A program made the translations under genes and the position numbers. The notes under the pieces are model-generated. The model was not told the DNA's origin and did no database searches. It saw nothing but the letters and a program-made list of their open reading frames with translations. Shown here piece after piece: positions 12,501 through 27,500 of a DNA stretch of 64,000 bases (positions are counted from its first letter, which is position 1; each line of letters begins with the position of its first letter). Source of the stretch: Carposina sasakii (taxonomy: Eukaryota > Arthropoda > Insecta > Lepidoptera > Carposinidae); the NCBI GenBank assembly GCA_014607495.2, contig CP053153.1:3720001-3784000 (forward strand), in the 5' to 3' direction.

Positions 12501-15500
12501 GTTAAAACCTTGAAACTTCGCTGAAATTGTGGGGAAACTTGAGGGTGGCGTAAAATAAGAAGTCTGCTATTGTGCATTAATAAAAATGAAGAATGCATTT
12601 TTTCATTTAATTCCAAATTGAATTACATGCAAAATCCTCACGTAATTAATGCAAAATTTCAATACAAAACCCAAAGTTTTGATCAAGGTATTTCATATAC
12701 TTCTACATACATACATAAAGTCACGTCTCTTACCCGGAAGAGTGGCAGAGATCACGGATCTCCATTTGCCACGGTCCCTTGTTACCTTATTAACCTTTTA
12801 CTTAAGTAGCTATATTTACGAGAAAATGCAAAATAATCAAGAAATTGTTATATTAACATATTTTTTAGTAAAAGGTGTGAAACATTAAGCGTAATTAATT
12901 ACTCACCGAAAACAATAACGAGTGTCATTTTAACACTCTTGATTTTAGCCCTAGGTATGAGACCTCTGGAGCTGGCACGCCGACAATCAGGGTCGCCATC
13001 TACGTGACCTGGAAAGTTATTTTCAAAGAAATCAGAGAGAAAAAAGGGTTTGCCAAATTAAATAAATGAATTGGATGTTTCGAGTACATATCAGAGTTAA
13101 TTCTGTGGTAGACGGCAAAATTATCTGTGAATGATGTATTACACCTATAATTGGCACATACATCAGATTTTTAGTTGTAAGTGTAATTATTGTTGCTCTT
13201 AATGTATGTTCTGTAAGTGTGTCTAAATAAATAAATAATTTCGTCATTTTGTTTTTCTGTAGTCCACGCGGACGGAGCCGCGGGCGTCCGCTAGTAAAAT
13301 ATAAATCCACTTGATCACATTTAAAAATTGTGATAACACAGCAAAACATAGGCAGATGCAAAAAGGAAAGACCTTTTTGAAATTTAATTTAGAAAAACCG
13401 TATTTTTGTAGACGGTGTCAACGGAAGTCCTTTATAAACAAAATAAACTAATTTAAAATGCAATTAACCAGACACAAATAAATTTTGAGTTTCAGGTTCT
13501 ACTCGTAGCTTTGTTTAGCTAATTTTTTGTTTCTGTGGGTGTTTATTGTTTTATCTGTTTACAGTGTCTTTTTGTCAATGGCTTTTTTTAGATATTTTTT
13601 AATGACTTTCAAGAGATCGCTTGTTTTTCCTTCTGTAAGTCAAGATCACTCTTCGACGTGCTTTATCTGTGATCTCGATAGCATATTGAATCAAAACTAA
13701 TAGGTTAAACAATCTTAAAATCTTGGTTTTGGATAAGTAAGTAGCTTATTATGACGTATTTAAATTTAAATGTAATTTTTTAAATCCATCTTCTTGTGAT
13801 TTGCTGTTAGTAAAGAGCTACAAATTAATTCTATGCCCAGTCATATATTGATGTAACAATAGAAGACAACTTTAGATTAATTCAAATTTCATCAAAACCT
13901 ACCATTTCTTATAGTCTTGGTGCGTCTCGACGAGGTGATGGGTGGACTCATAACAACTGCCTTGCTTTTCGTCCAAATGGTCAGCACAATGACAGCATAG
14001 CAGGCAGTGATGGCCAGCGCCGGCAAAACGAAGATCATCACGGATACCAAAGTCATCCAGATCTGCCAACGCCGAGGGGTTCCCAAGTCTATCCAACATT
14101 GGAGTTCACCTGGAATATTGTTAATAATGGACCTTTGGCAATTAGGTTTGATTCTTATACTAAATATTACTCAGTAATTATATTATCACTGACTATCACC
14201 TCGTACAGTTGTTTTCTCTTAACTAAACTATGAATAACTGTTTATTTGTAAAGTATATGTAAAAATGGTTTCCTAGAATTACAACGGTGCTATTACATTT
14301 TCACATGTCGGCACCGTTATTGTTCATTCGTCACAATGAAAATTCGTCACATTTTCCAACAAACTACAACCCTTCCTATGGGTTCATAGTGATGTTCTCA
14401 TTTAGTGGTCTCGAAGGAACTATGCACAATTGCACACGTCGGCACTGTATGGTTTCTTAAGATAGCGGTGCATATAGTAAAATAAGTAGCACTCTGAGCC
14501 CCTGCTATTTAAATAGTTTTGATTAGCGCGTCTAAGTCAAGGTCCAAAGAAATAACCTTGTAAACAAACAAATACCAATAGTAGATCAGTGAATCCACCA
14601 TTAAATTTTAATATTTGATAATGTATCTACGGAGTTAAAAAATAATAATAATGATGAAGGACGCGAGAATAGTTCTAAGGAACTAAGAAGGATCAGGGGG
14701 CAAGATCGGTTGTCTAGGTTTTTTAATCATTATTAACAAGGTGTAAATCGTTTAAAGCTACAAACAAGTCCTTTATTATTTTTACCTTGAATTTCCTTAA
14801 CCTCGTACAAAATGAGAAGAGGAATGGAGAAAATAATGCTGATTAGCCATGCTGATACTATGAGACCTCTGGCTCGGTTCCCTGAAATAGATTAAATAAT
14901 TATTTTATTAACTTTAAAAAAAAAATACGTATATTAGGTACAAACTTGCTATACCGGCACATTGTTACTCGTATCAAAACTATCTGATGTTTGGAAAAAA
15001 TTAGCCCCAAGTATTTGGAATTATAACAGAGAAGCAGATTTCGATATCATACTTATGATTTGGTGGCCTCCGTTATAATTATCTTTTATTATTATTTATT
15101 GCTGTCATGCTGCGAATAATAAATAAATAATCTTTAACATAACCATTCTTGCTATCGATAGTCGAGATTAATAAATGTAAAAATCGGTAGAACAAATTCA
15201 TTAAAAAAAATTACGTTCAGATGTTAAAATCTTACTGTCTGACAAAGAACTTTCAAAGTTATTACTTCAATTACAATATCAATAAAAACTTTACGAGCTA
15301 GAAAAACAGGACCAGGATTTTTTTTGTGAAGAAATGCGATACGTGATCTAATCTTTCACATTTGAAAAGATAACAAAGTATCTCTGAAGGGGTTGCATGA
15401 AGCACGTACGAAAATCCTTTATTTATTTACAGCGTTTTATTACCCTTAACAGAGTGTATCCAGCAAATTCAATTTGTCAAGGATTTACTTGCTTATTTCA

Positions 15501-18500
15501 AAATGTCGGCATAATAAAAAATTATAAATTAAATTTTAGATTTTGGTCTATATGTCGATTTTTCTTTAGTCTCACGCTCAAGGCTAAAATTATACCTATA
15601 TTAAATTATAAACACGACATCTTTATAAGATTTTTTTAACTAAGTGTAACCCACAGATAACCTATATAATTACTAGTTAGGTAAAAAAATAATAATTACG
15701 CGTCTTTAATATCAATATTTCCGCTTCTCTCACATAAATAACAAAGATGAATGACCAATCGGAAAAGTAAGAAAAGCTTTCTCAGAATTCTTATATCAAA
15801 AGCGAACTCGATCAGTGTTATCGATACATTTTCCCAATATCTCCATTTACAAAATAGACCCATTTCCTACAACAATCCTTAGTGGACAGCGGCTAGGATG
15901 TGACAAAAGGACGATGACCCTAAAACCAAGAATTTTGCAGATACATAAAAAACGCATTGACCTCTTCTGTATAGGTTTGTATTCGAGTGTATAGATATTT
16001 GGAAATACGATATCGACGCCCAGAGCCTTTTCGGTGGATGTATGGGTCTCTTAACGTATTACATTATGTTCTCAAATGTATGTCTTGTGATCAGATAACA
16101 AAAATAAGTTTGTTTTGGATAGAGAATGGAGACATTAGTATATTCTCGCACTGGAGTACAAAATACACTGGGATAGATATGTTTACCGACAATGTTAATT
16201 GACATAATTTAAGTAAGATATGGATAAACTTAAAACTTAATTCTTAATCAATGTGAATAGTAGTTAAAGCATTTTCTAAAGTATTTACCTCTTGCACGGT
16301 TTAGAGCTGAGATTTACTTTTTGTAATACTTAGGTATAGGTTTATATACACGCGGTTGTTTTCCAGAAATGGAGAAGCTAAAACTGCAAGATGATAAAGT
16401 AAATCACACAGCCACGTTTAACATAGCAGAAATAGATAATACATACATACATATAATCACGCCTTTATCCCTTACGGGGTAGGCAGAGCACCAAGGGCCG
16501 ATAGAACCATATGGTACCACTTCTGACCAATTTTGAGGGTATAGTTGAGATGTACAAGTATAATAGATATTAATAATAATAAAACACTTTATTGCACTAC
16601 TAGCGGCCGCCCACGGCTTCACCCGCGTGAGAGTTCATTACTCCCGTGCAAAGCCGGGGCGGGTCCCTAGTTATACATTAAAAACTTTACTCGTGAATCA
16701 CTATCTGTTAAAAAAATCGTATCAAAATCCGTTCCGTAGTTTGAAAGATCTAAGCATAGATAGGGACAGACAGCAGAAAGCGACTTTGTTTTATAATACG
16801 AGTATGTAGTGATCTAATAATTTTAGCACATGGGCGAACTTAATGCAAAAGACCATTTTCTACTAGTTAATCGATCTACTGAATAATAAGCTTAGGGCTA
16901 CTATACAATATTATAATACTACAGCTACTTCTCTTCCCGGGCATACTGTACAAGTCAGTAGAGGGACAAGAGGGTCTTGGTGTTTTGTAGGCGATGGGCT
17001 GACCACCTGTCACTACTAACCGAACTTGTATATCTCAAATATACCCTCAAAATTGGTAAGAAGTGGCACCATGTGGTTCTATCGGCCCTTGGTGCTCTGC
17101 CTACCCCGTAAGGGATAAAGGCGTCATTATATGTAGGTATGTATATGAGCTTAGGGTCGTACAATAAAACGTAGAATAGATACCTATAAGTGATCAGTGA
17201 TAAGTTTCTAGCTTATCGCCCGAGTTCCCTAGTTGACTCGTGCGATATGCATGGATGAAAATGCATCTGATGTATTCTGGTGAAGCTCTGCATCAGCACT
17301 AGTTCTAATCTAATTAGGTGGGATTAGTTAATTTTTTTGGAAAATATAAAAATATATGAAATAGGTATATGAACCTTTTATAGCTAACCTAACCCAAGAG
17401 ATTAAAATAATAATACCTTTTCAGATTCAACTACTTGCAATTAAAAGCGGGTGTAGGCAATCTTTTTAATTAACATTTTCTCAACGTTACAAAATTTGCG
17501 GGTTGAAATGTTAAAGTATTATTTTCATTTTGCAATTAAACTCTTGAAACGAAATAAGTTAAACCCTTTAACCCCTTTTTAACCTTTCCAATAAGAAAAT
17601 AAAATAAACGCTACGTTTTTTTATTGCGAATAAAAAATAGACATTTTGAAATTCGATTAATTTGATTTTATAGTGTTGTTAAATTTTATGGGTTCGGTAG
17701 ATAGAACTAACATGGAAAACTCTAATCCTGATGATGCCACGGGTGTTGGCGAAACATATGTCGATTAAAATTTTAATTGGTTTTCGGATTAGCAGCTATG
17801 TATTTATGGTTGCATGCTAGGTGCTTGGATCTGGCTTCTCGTTGCGATAGTGTCTTGTGTTTGATCATGAGTAGGCAGATCCGAGGGTCAGCGGAGGGTA
17901 TAGGGCCCGGTGGCCGGCGATCCCTCAATAGAAATTTTATGACTCAACCTTTCCGTTTTTATGTATTACATATTTTTTTTAAAAACGAAAAACTATGAGC
18001 CATCACTCGAGCTTACTAAAGTATTTTGCTAAAGGGCAAATATACAGAGTGTTTGTGACAGCCAGGCAAATATTGATATCATGACTTCGACCATGATTCT
18101 GAGGCGGAAAACACTAAAAATTTTCTCAGGAAAATTCCAAAAATTTTCGACATTTTTTCGTATTTTCAGGAAAAAATAGTTTTATCGTTTAATAAGGCCT
18201 TAGATGATGACTTAAAATAAAATTTGAACCAAAAAAATATTTTGAAAAAAAAAGTTGAAATAACTGATCAACCCTAATGGAGAGTCACAAGCGATCCAAA
18301 AAACAGCAATGTGTCATACAAAAACTAATAAGCCCATTTAATTAGTCACAGGATCGCCCAATACAACTGGCGCGGAGAGCAAAGATTACTCAAATATTAT
18401 TATATCTTATAATCAAAAATACATTTCCTTTCCATTTCCATTTAATAACACTGTCGTATAACTCCACACAATGGTACTTGTTCAGCATTTCAGTATTTAC

Positions 18501-21500
18501 CTGGCTGTCACCCACACCCTGTATATTGCGTTATGTAAGCCATGTACGAAGTTTAGAAGGCATAATATTGTCAGATTTATATGCCAGCAAATTATTAAAT
18601 AGGCCACATGACAAAAGGGCACTGAGAGAAATTCTAGGCTTCGAAATTTTACGTCTGACAATATAAGCAACATATAATTATACTCCTTCTTCCTGCCCTG
18701 TTCCCAATCATTTGGGGTCGGTACAATATGTAGGTACTCTTCTTTCATTCATCCCTATTATCCGTCATCTCGTTATTCTCAGTCTCTTCTTTATCCTCTT
18801 CTTTCTGTTTGTTCTTTATGTTATCCTCTTCCTCTATAACCATCTTACTTCGGACACGGCTTAACGCAACATATACTCGTAATTACACGACTTAACACAA
18901 TTATCTTCATCTTCATAAGCCTATTGCAGTCCACTACTGGACGTAGGCTTCCCCCTGCCATAGGGGATTTTGTTACTAAAAAGTTCCACTACCTGTTTTT
19001 CGGCGGCTCCATCATCAGACCCTCGTTTCCTTTATATTATGTGTAGCTGACCAAAATTCTCTATAAAAATCCAAAAACGGACTACTCGTGCCTATTATAT
19101 TTCAGGATATCCCTAGATTCCTTAGAGATTCCATCATCAGATGTTATGTTTTATATGTAGGTGACCAAAACGCTCAGTGAAAGTAAAAAAATAGACTACA
19201 TGTGCCTACAATATTTGAGGATTGCCCTCGATTTCTCTAAGATCCCATCATCAGATCCTGATTTTGAAGTCGGTTAAAAAAAAACATATGGGTTCTTAAA
19301 TGACGAAGTTCTTAGTTATTAAAATGGCTTTGAATACTAATTTTTTATGTAAGAAAAATATATATTTTATTTTGATCATGTAATTTAATAATTTGAATAC
19401 TATTTTTTTATGTCATAGCTAGTTTAGTTTAGTACATCGTGTCGCTACAAAAAAATGTTTATGCCTTGAGTCATTTAGCCCACTTTTAGGTAGGTACGAT
19501 ATGCATCTGATGAAGGAGATGCAGCTGATGTATTCTAGTGAAGCCTCGCATCAGCGCAGGTTTAGCTATATTTATTCAAAAACTTGAAGGGCGGTCATAT
19601 CTTGTACTATTTGATATATTTTTGTCATAGTCTAGTAGACCGTACTTACTGTCCGGTGCTGCACCGGATCAATGTACCAGGCTAACTCTCGGATTTGAGT
19701 TTACTTATTTTTGACTTTACAAAAAATTCATTGTCGTGGTACGTAATACGTTTCAAACATACTTAAGTTAAGTCTTAAGAATTTTTTATTATTTTTTATT
19801 TATCTTTTAAATGGTTATACAAAAAAACTTAGTTACAATAGCACTTTGTAAAACCAACGAGGTTTGTGTGATAGTGTGTTCACAAAACATCTAGATTATA
19901 TATACTTAATTATTATTACACATAATTACTTGCGGAAATAACTTTTTTTTTGTAAACTAATAAGTTTATATGCATTATCCAGTTCATTGGTGTCATGGGT
20001 AGAAGCGTACATATTGTTAAGAAAATAGGATTTTAGTAATACAGTAATACACGTAAGCGATAGGAAGTTTGTTTATTTAGGGACCAGGTAGCTAGCAGAT
20101 CTGCCATATACATTGCCCGCACTTGTCGTGCACAACCGGTTTGAGCGACTGTATACACTGATTTATTACATTCAAAATGGACTCATTAAAGAAGTATCAA
20201 GCATATATATGTGTTTAATCCGGGCTAACTCTCGGATGTTTGCATACAGAATGCATTTACCTAAGTTTACTTACAAAGGAACTGTACTTTGCAGATGGGA
20301 GACTTTAGGATATAAAAAAAAATCTTATCAGAAAATGCCCCTATAAATGGTGGTAAAACATGGGTCTAAAATATGTAGATTTATAACTTATTAACCTATA
20401 AATTTAATCCCTACAAACTTCCTGGTCATAAAATACAATTTTTAATGTTCTCTTCTTTTAATACGCTTCAAACATACTTAACTTACGAGTAAGTCTTAAG
20501 AATTAAGTAAGACACTGTTCAAAAATGACATTTGACAGCAAAAACTATGGAATATCTGTAGCTTCAAATTTAATTAATAACACGGATATTATTTAACATA
20601 GGTACTTACAGCTGCCAGAGAAGTTCATTGGGTTGGTGATGGCGTCGCAGCGATCTATACTCAGCGCAACGAGCACATACGTCGACGCGTACATAACTAC
20701 AGCCTGGGAACAAATACATTTTACATTAAACTAGTGGACGCCCACAACTTCGTCAATAACATAAACGTTTACCGGATAATAAACAGAACAAAGGGAAAGT
20801 TGAAAAGAAATTATATCTAAACAATTTTGCAGTCGACTAATTTTATCCGCTCCATTCGACCATCTAAAATCGTTAGAGAATATTCATGAAAAAAATTACG
20901 TTCAAAGTAAACAATTCGGAAAATTACATGCTAAGTTTATTTATTCTCCGTCGACTTTACAAGTACTTACCTAATAATATGGTAATATGTAAATGTTCAA
21001 AGTCAAGAGAACAATATTTAAAGTTACATAATGTGTATATTTTGTGTGGATAAAATACAAAAGGGAGTTGTTACAACCCCTGTAATACTTGGGCGGAATA
21101 CACCGGATCTTTAATTTCATAAACTGCCCCATTTCTAACTACAGAAGGGCAATCGAGCTATTGTTAAACGTATTTACATAAACTAAACCGCAACTAGTCA
21201 ATTTTAAAAGTCAAAAGAGCGTTGATGAATCGTCGTAAAGCAAAACCATAACTTATTGACTGAACAAATTTTGACAACGTTTAAAATAAAAGAAAGACGT
21301 TGAAAATACCAAAAAATTCCCGTTGAAATGTATATAAGTACGTCGTCATTGAGCACGATTCCCTCCTGTGTTTGCCTTCCACCACTTTCCCTTCCAATAT
21401 TTTCTATGTTTATTACAGTGACGTGTTTATTCATCTAAGGTTTATTATTAAGATATATTCAGAAGAATATGAGATATAAATTAACAGTGACAAGTTGTTA

Positions 21501-24500
21501 GTTTATATAGAATATTGTCACTGTTAATTTACATCTCATCTTCCTGCCCTGTTCCCATTATTTGGGGTCGGCGCAATATGTTCTTTTCTTCCATTCATCC
21601 CTATTATCCGTCATCTCATTGCTCACTCCCAGTACACGCATATCCTCCCTCACACAGTTCATCCAACACTTCTTTGGTCTACCTCTTCCTTTCTATCCAT
21701 CCTTTATATCCACACCCATGCACAACGCTCTCTGTAAAACATGCCTTTCATCCTGTCGCTTTACATGCCCGTACTAAGACAGACGGTTACTTCGTAGCTT
21801 GTCTGTGATCGGCGCAACTTTCCAACTTCCTCTTATACAGGGTGTAACAAAAGGGGTATGTTAAGCTAAAAGCTATGTAAACAGCCCATTAAAAGGAACC
21901 TATCCACAAAATTTCAGACTCGAAATCACATGTTTATTTTTCCAGATAGTATGGAGAATTCCTAAACAACTCAAAAATTTTCATACAATCTAGAAAAATA
22001 AACATGTGATTTCGAGTCTCAAATTTTGGAAATAAGTTCTCTATAGTGGGCTATTTACATAGCTTTTCGCTTAACATACCCTTTCTGTTACACCCTGCAT
22101 ACTCATTTCTTATTTTATCTATTCTTGTAACTCCACACATCCATGTCAACATTCTCCACCTCATAATTTCCCGGCTCTAATAAACGTGGCAGCAAGATCT
22201 CCTTTATAATCTTGCAATTCGGTTACCCTATTTCGGGAACACAACTATGTGTATATGTACCTATATGTATAGGTAGATAATGGTGGCTGACAGTAATATA
22301 AAAAAACTGTACCTACTAATTACCTATGGCAATAAATTTTAATAAATATGTGTCTGTCCACCATGAGGCGTATAATGCCAATTTGATAACTAAGATTTCT
22401 AGCTTCACTAGCACCAAAAAGTCGTAAATAGAGAAAAAAGGCCCTACTTTCGTTACATAATAATGAAAATGTGGTTTATTTCACTATGATCACCTGTGTT
22501 ATTATAGGCAACTTTCTAGAGAATGAGACAAAAATTGACTATAACATTGTGTTAGTGACTCTATTACTGGTAAAAGTAGCCAGGCAGTGTGTAATAAACG
22601 CCAATGTGATTTATGAACCGATTTATGATTTCGAATTTATAGTGGCTTCTGGCAATTAATAGCCTCACCGACCTGTTAATGGTGACGCTTTAACCGAATG
22701 CGTATGTTAGTAATGCAATAAAAATACTCGCCAACTGTACATGAATGAAAATTAGAACAACATTGAATCTTTTAATTCTAGTGTTTTTTGGGGCAAGTTG
22801 TGGGCGGTCGCTAGTGGATGTACCTGTGACAGTAACAAAATCCGGCAAAAGAGATAAATATTCTTGCCACAATCAACAAAATCCAAAATAATGATAATGT
22901 GCGTAAGTGAATAAATATATGATCGACAGAAGAAGTCGACCTTTGTAAAACAAGTGACTGTACCAAATGACTCCAGCAAGCGTACGTGTTCTTACAAAGA
23001 ATATACGAAAGTCACTCACCTGCAAAAATTTAACGAGCTTACACATAATCTCGCCGGCCAGCCACGCTATAGTGATCTTCTGCAGTATGTCCACGAACAC
23101 GTAGACTAAACCCACGAATAGATCTGAAGAGAGAATTAAATAAACATTTTAGTTCACAATAACCTCGTAAAGTTGGATTTCTAGTTTGTTTTATGGCATT
23201 AACTCAACTAGGGACTTAAAAAGAGTAATGCTCGTGCTTTTCCTCACAGATGTACTAGGTACGTAAATTAACATATACGAAGAAGAAGCGATATTTTTTT
23301 AATGCTAATAATAAAATATTTTCGATACATGTCAATTTATAATCTAAAGTTTTATAAAAGTGAAGTCTCATTATATTGATAACATTTTAAATAACTAGTT
23401 ATGCGCAATTACCTATTAACGAATTTATGTCATATACGACGATTTTCAGTGATGTTTTAAATCAGACTTAATTCAAGGACCAGTTAAAATTTTCTAATTA
23501 GTATGATTAGTATGATCCATTATATAAAAGTCACCCAACAGAATAAACTGCCTCACATCATCTTCTCTTCAAACGCTCAGGAAATTAAAAAGTATCTGAA
23601 ATATTCATTTCATCTCGCGTAGTATAATAGAGTTCAATAGATCTCAACAAACAAATATGAAGTATGTACTCAGCGACGGATACACATCTAAACAAGTTTA
23701 TATTTTATCGACATTCAGATACAGAAATACACAGTCGAACAATAAAACTGTTGAGTCTATTTTTTCGTAAGGCATTATTTAATGATCCATAGTGATTGGA
23801 TTTGTTGAGTTTCTCTCTTCAGTCTTTGTTAACATTTTCATTTATTTATATAGTAAAATGTTATGGACTATAAATATTACAGTCTATGAAACGTTGAAGC
23901 CTATCTTTCAAGAAACATCTGGTATTTATTTCTTTCCAGATCTTTGAGGGAAATTTATGGGCGGTTTGGTGTACATGATCTCAAATCTGTATTTGCGTCG
24001 AAACGGAATAAAAAAGGATAGATTTCTTAAAATCCACATAGCGTTTCTATCGCTGTTCTTATACAAATGAAAGATAATCTAATGTCTAATATTGACATGA
24101 CAACATTTTGTGAATACATCTGATATGTAAAACACAAATAACATTCAACTGGGGCAGAATGACAGTTATGTTTTTCGAGTATATGTTGATATTTATGTAG
24201 GTGTACCGGAGCCATTTATCGGATGCAGGAGGGAAATATGAGTTAAAAGGACTTAACTCTTGCTGGCGATGCCAATTCAATTTATCATTACCAATGGACT
24301 TCGTAACAGATAAGTTGCAGAGAAATTGGCAAAAACATTCCATTGTAATGAAGAAAGTGCAAACTGACCGAGTTGGTTTTGTGCGAAGTAAATCTATGTC
24401 ACGTCGAGTTGCACAATTTGAACTTTGAAAACTCTTACTGAAGTTTATCTATAGAAGTATATACCTAAATAATAGGAAAATTTACTTATTATAATTGTGT

Positions 24501-27500
24501 TTCTATGGCCTAATGCTCGCCTTTGGAGATGGAAAGAAGTTAGAGAGAAAGAACATAGAGAAAAATGTTCGTTATAACAAGGAGAATGCGTAGTATTCGA
24601 CAACCTTGATGACAAAAAACATTCTGTACCTATATACACCTTATAAGTAGTCTTAGGATTTATTTCACTTACCAGCGATAGCCAGTTGCATGATAAAGAA
24701 GTTCATCCTGCTCTTTCTGGCGTTAGTGCATAGTAACGCTGCGATCACCGACGTATTCAGCACCACTATTGACACGAACAGCATCCACATTACTGTGAAC
24801 TGTATACGCTGAAACACGAATATATATTTATTTATTTATTATTCTTTAAATATTCTAGGACTTAAAATTAGGTACAACGACCTACAAACCTGCTTGCGCC
24901 GTTTGACTGTGGGATCCGTGATTAATACTATATTAATACTATGTACTAGAGTGCGTTTCACCGTATAGCTCCTATGGAAGATGGCGCCTGTTACTATGTG
25001 CATGACCGCATTCTTTGTTTTACTGCATACTAAAAATGTTAGTTCTGAAATCAGGCCCAGGGACTATTCTGTGGAACGGATGACAATTATGTAGGTGTAT
25101 ATACAGGCTGATTTTTGGTCGTCAACGTTCCCGAAAACTACGGAATCTCCTCATCATCACGATCATTTTTCTCCATGGAAGCATACCTGGGAAGTGTCTG
25201 GTTTCCAAAATATTAGGGTCCAAAGTTGAATAAATAGACTGCGTTTTTCTGCATAAATGCACATAGACGCGCGTAGCAGGATTTTTACACGAAAAATAAT
25301 TAATATCTGTCTATAAAAAAACTAACATAAACACTAGACACTATAAATTTCGCACGATCAAGGAATTTATTTTTTTTTTCAAAAAAAAAATTTTTTTTCC
25401 CAGCGCATAAACTTACTTTATTTCATGTATAGAATACGTACCCTTCGTTAAAGGTGGCCACAAAAAAACATCCTGTATATATATACCTATACATATAGCC
25501 ACGCCGATTGTAGCCTAAAGAGGTTGGGCAGAAGTGTGCAAATTACACACCCACTTTTCACCAGTCAGCCTATTAAATCCCACATGGTGAGACTGCCGCC
25601 GGTTTTCGGACACAAATACAACAATCCGGTGCCAATTTCGTGCTATTCTAAATAGATATTATATAGGTAGGTAAGCTATTTATCGTCACAGCGTCGACCA
25701 TATAGCAGAGTGCACCACGGGTAGCTGAAGTTGACTTTAGGTCCTAAGGTGCTAGTCGAACCCAACCACTTAAGATAAACAATTGATCTAATAGGTGATA
25801 TAGTGTAATGGAAGTTCAAGATGATATAGTACATGGAAGTTCAAGAACTTTGTCATTCCATCAACAGATTTGGAGTAGGCGAAATTCCTCACTTTGGCCT
25901 TAAGCGTTTCCCGAAGTTAGTAGCATACGAGTAGCATGCAAACACTTTGGTGCGCTGGAACTTTAGCTTCTTCGATGGGTGTATCGTCGAGATATAATAA
26001 TGCCAAATTGAACCATCATAATAATATATAAACTGTAATTATACATACAGACTAATTGAGAACATCCTCCTTTTTTTGAAGTCGGTTTAAAACTCTTCCG
26101 TTTTCATACTAATATTTTGTATATGCAATTCAAAATGTTCTATACATATCTATAAACTTTTAAAATAGCACCTAAATGATTTCTAACTGACATTCAATAA
26201 AATAACGTTTCATCAATAGACAGCGTGTGGTATTTTATATATAAAATAGCACTAGAAATTACTATTTGTCCGGATGTCTATCAACGCAGTAACCACATAC
26301 TTACAGTCTATCACATATCAACAGGTATCAGTACTCAGAAACCTTGCCAAATATCAATTACATTAGGCAGCTCGCTTTATGGACGGTAATCTCTGCCGTG
26401 GGTAGCACGTGTTTGATATGAGCTACTAATGATTTCTAAGCCCGTTTTGCTGAGCTGTAGAGTCTGATCGTAATTTGGCTTGGAAACACAGCACGAAATG
26501 TATCAAGGGCGTCGCCAGCCGAACAAGTTGTTCTATGAATGAGAAAAGTAGGTATGAATTGTAGGTAAGTCATCAATAGACAGCGTGTGGTATTTTATAT
26601 ATAAAAAACCACTAGAAATTACTATTTGTCCGGATGTCTATCAACACAGTAACCATATACTTACAGTACAAAGTGAAGCCATCACGAGTATAAGAGATAC
26701 AAATTAATTTGTCATACACCGCTCGAGTCAACAGGTTATCACTTGTGGTACTCAGATACGTAAGCGTAGACGTACACGCCTGAGTTGTAATGTAAATATC
26801 AATTACATTAGGCAGCTCGCTTTATGTACATCTACGACGTGCACGTAATCTCTACCGTGGTCCAGGTAGCGTTAGTGACGTGATAAATTGGAGGTTCACG
26901 TGTTTGATATGAGCTGGGAACCACTTTTGGAACTAGATGAAAGTTATTTATTATTTACTCTACGATATTAAAACTTATTTCGTAATATAGAAATCTAAGT
27001 GAGCTTGTTTCCCTGTTTGTGCTATTTTCCGGACAGAACATAATTATAATGGGATCCCATTTAATTTAGTTATGGCTCGTATATTTATTGTAGCTGCTAA
27101 AATTTTGTTTGCAAAGTCAAATAACTGAAGTTGCCTAGGCGATAAAAGAAACCATGATTTTATGATAAGTAATTAAAAGAAAATATTTTAAAATATTTAA
27201 AATTGCTAAATAGGAAGATATGCAGATATGAGTGACTACCTATGTATATGCTACAACATATTACAATTAACTGGATAAAGTTAGGATTTCGAGAAAGACA
27301 GCATTAACTTTATCCTTCGAATAGGCTATCTGACCATTCAAAAAATCGTCAGTTGCGCACAGGCAGGCCGAATAATGTGAACCTAGGTATGTTTGAAATA
27401 TTTCCTATATGAACTTGTATTAGTTCCTATAAGTAAATAATTTATTTAAACCTGACATACATCATAGAAGAAGTACGCGTTGACTTGCGTGCTGTTGGTG

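Noticed and set aside
13899..14099. Second open frame on the minus strand over CCAPR exon 6
   Set aside because: It overlaps the TM5 frame out of register and gives no transmembrane or family pattern.
19659..19675. Short palindrome TCCGGTGCTGCACCGGA as a regulatory site
   Set aside because: Too short and isolated to separate from chance.
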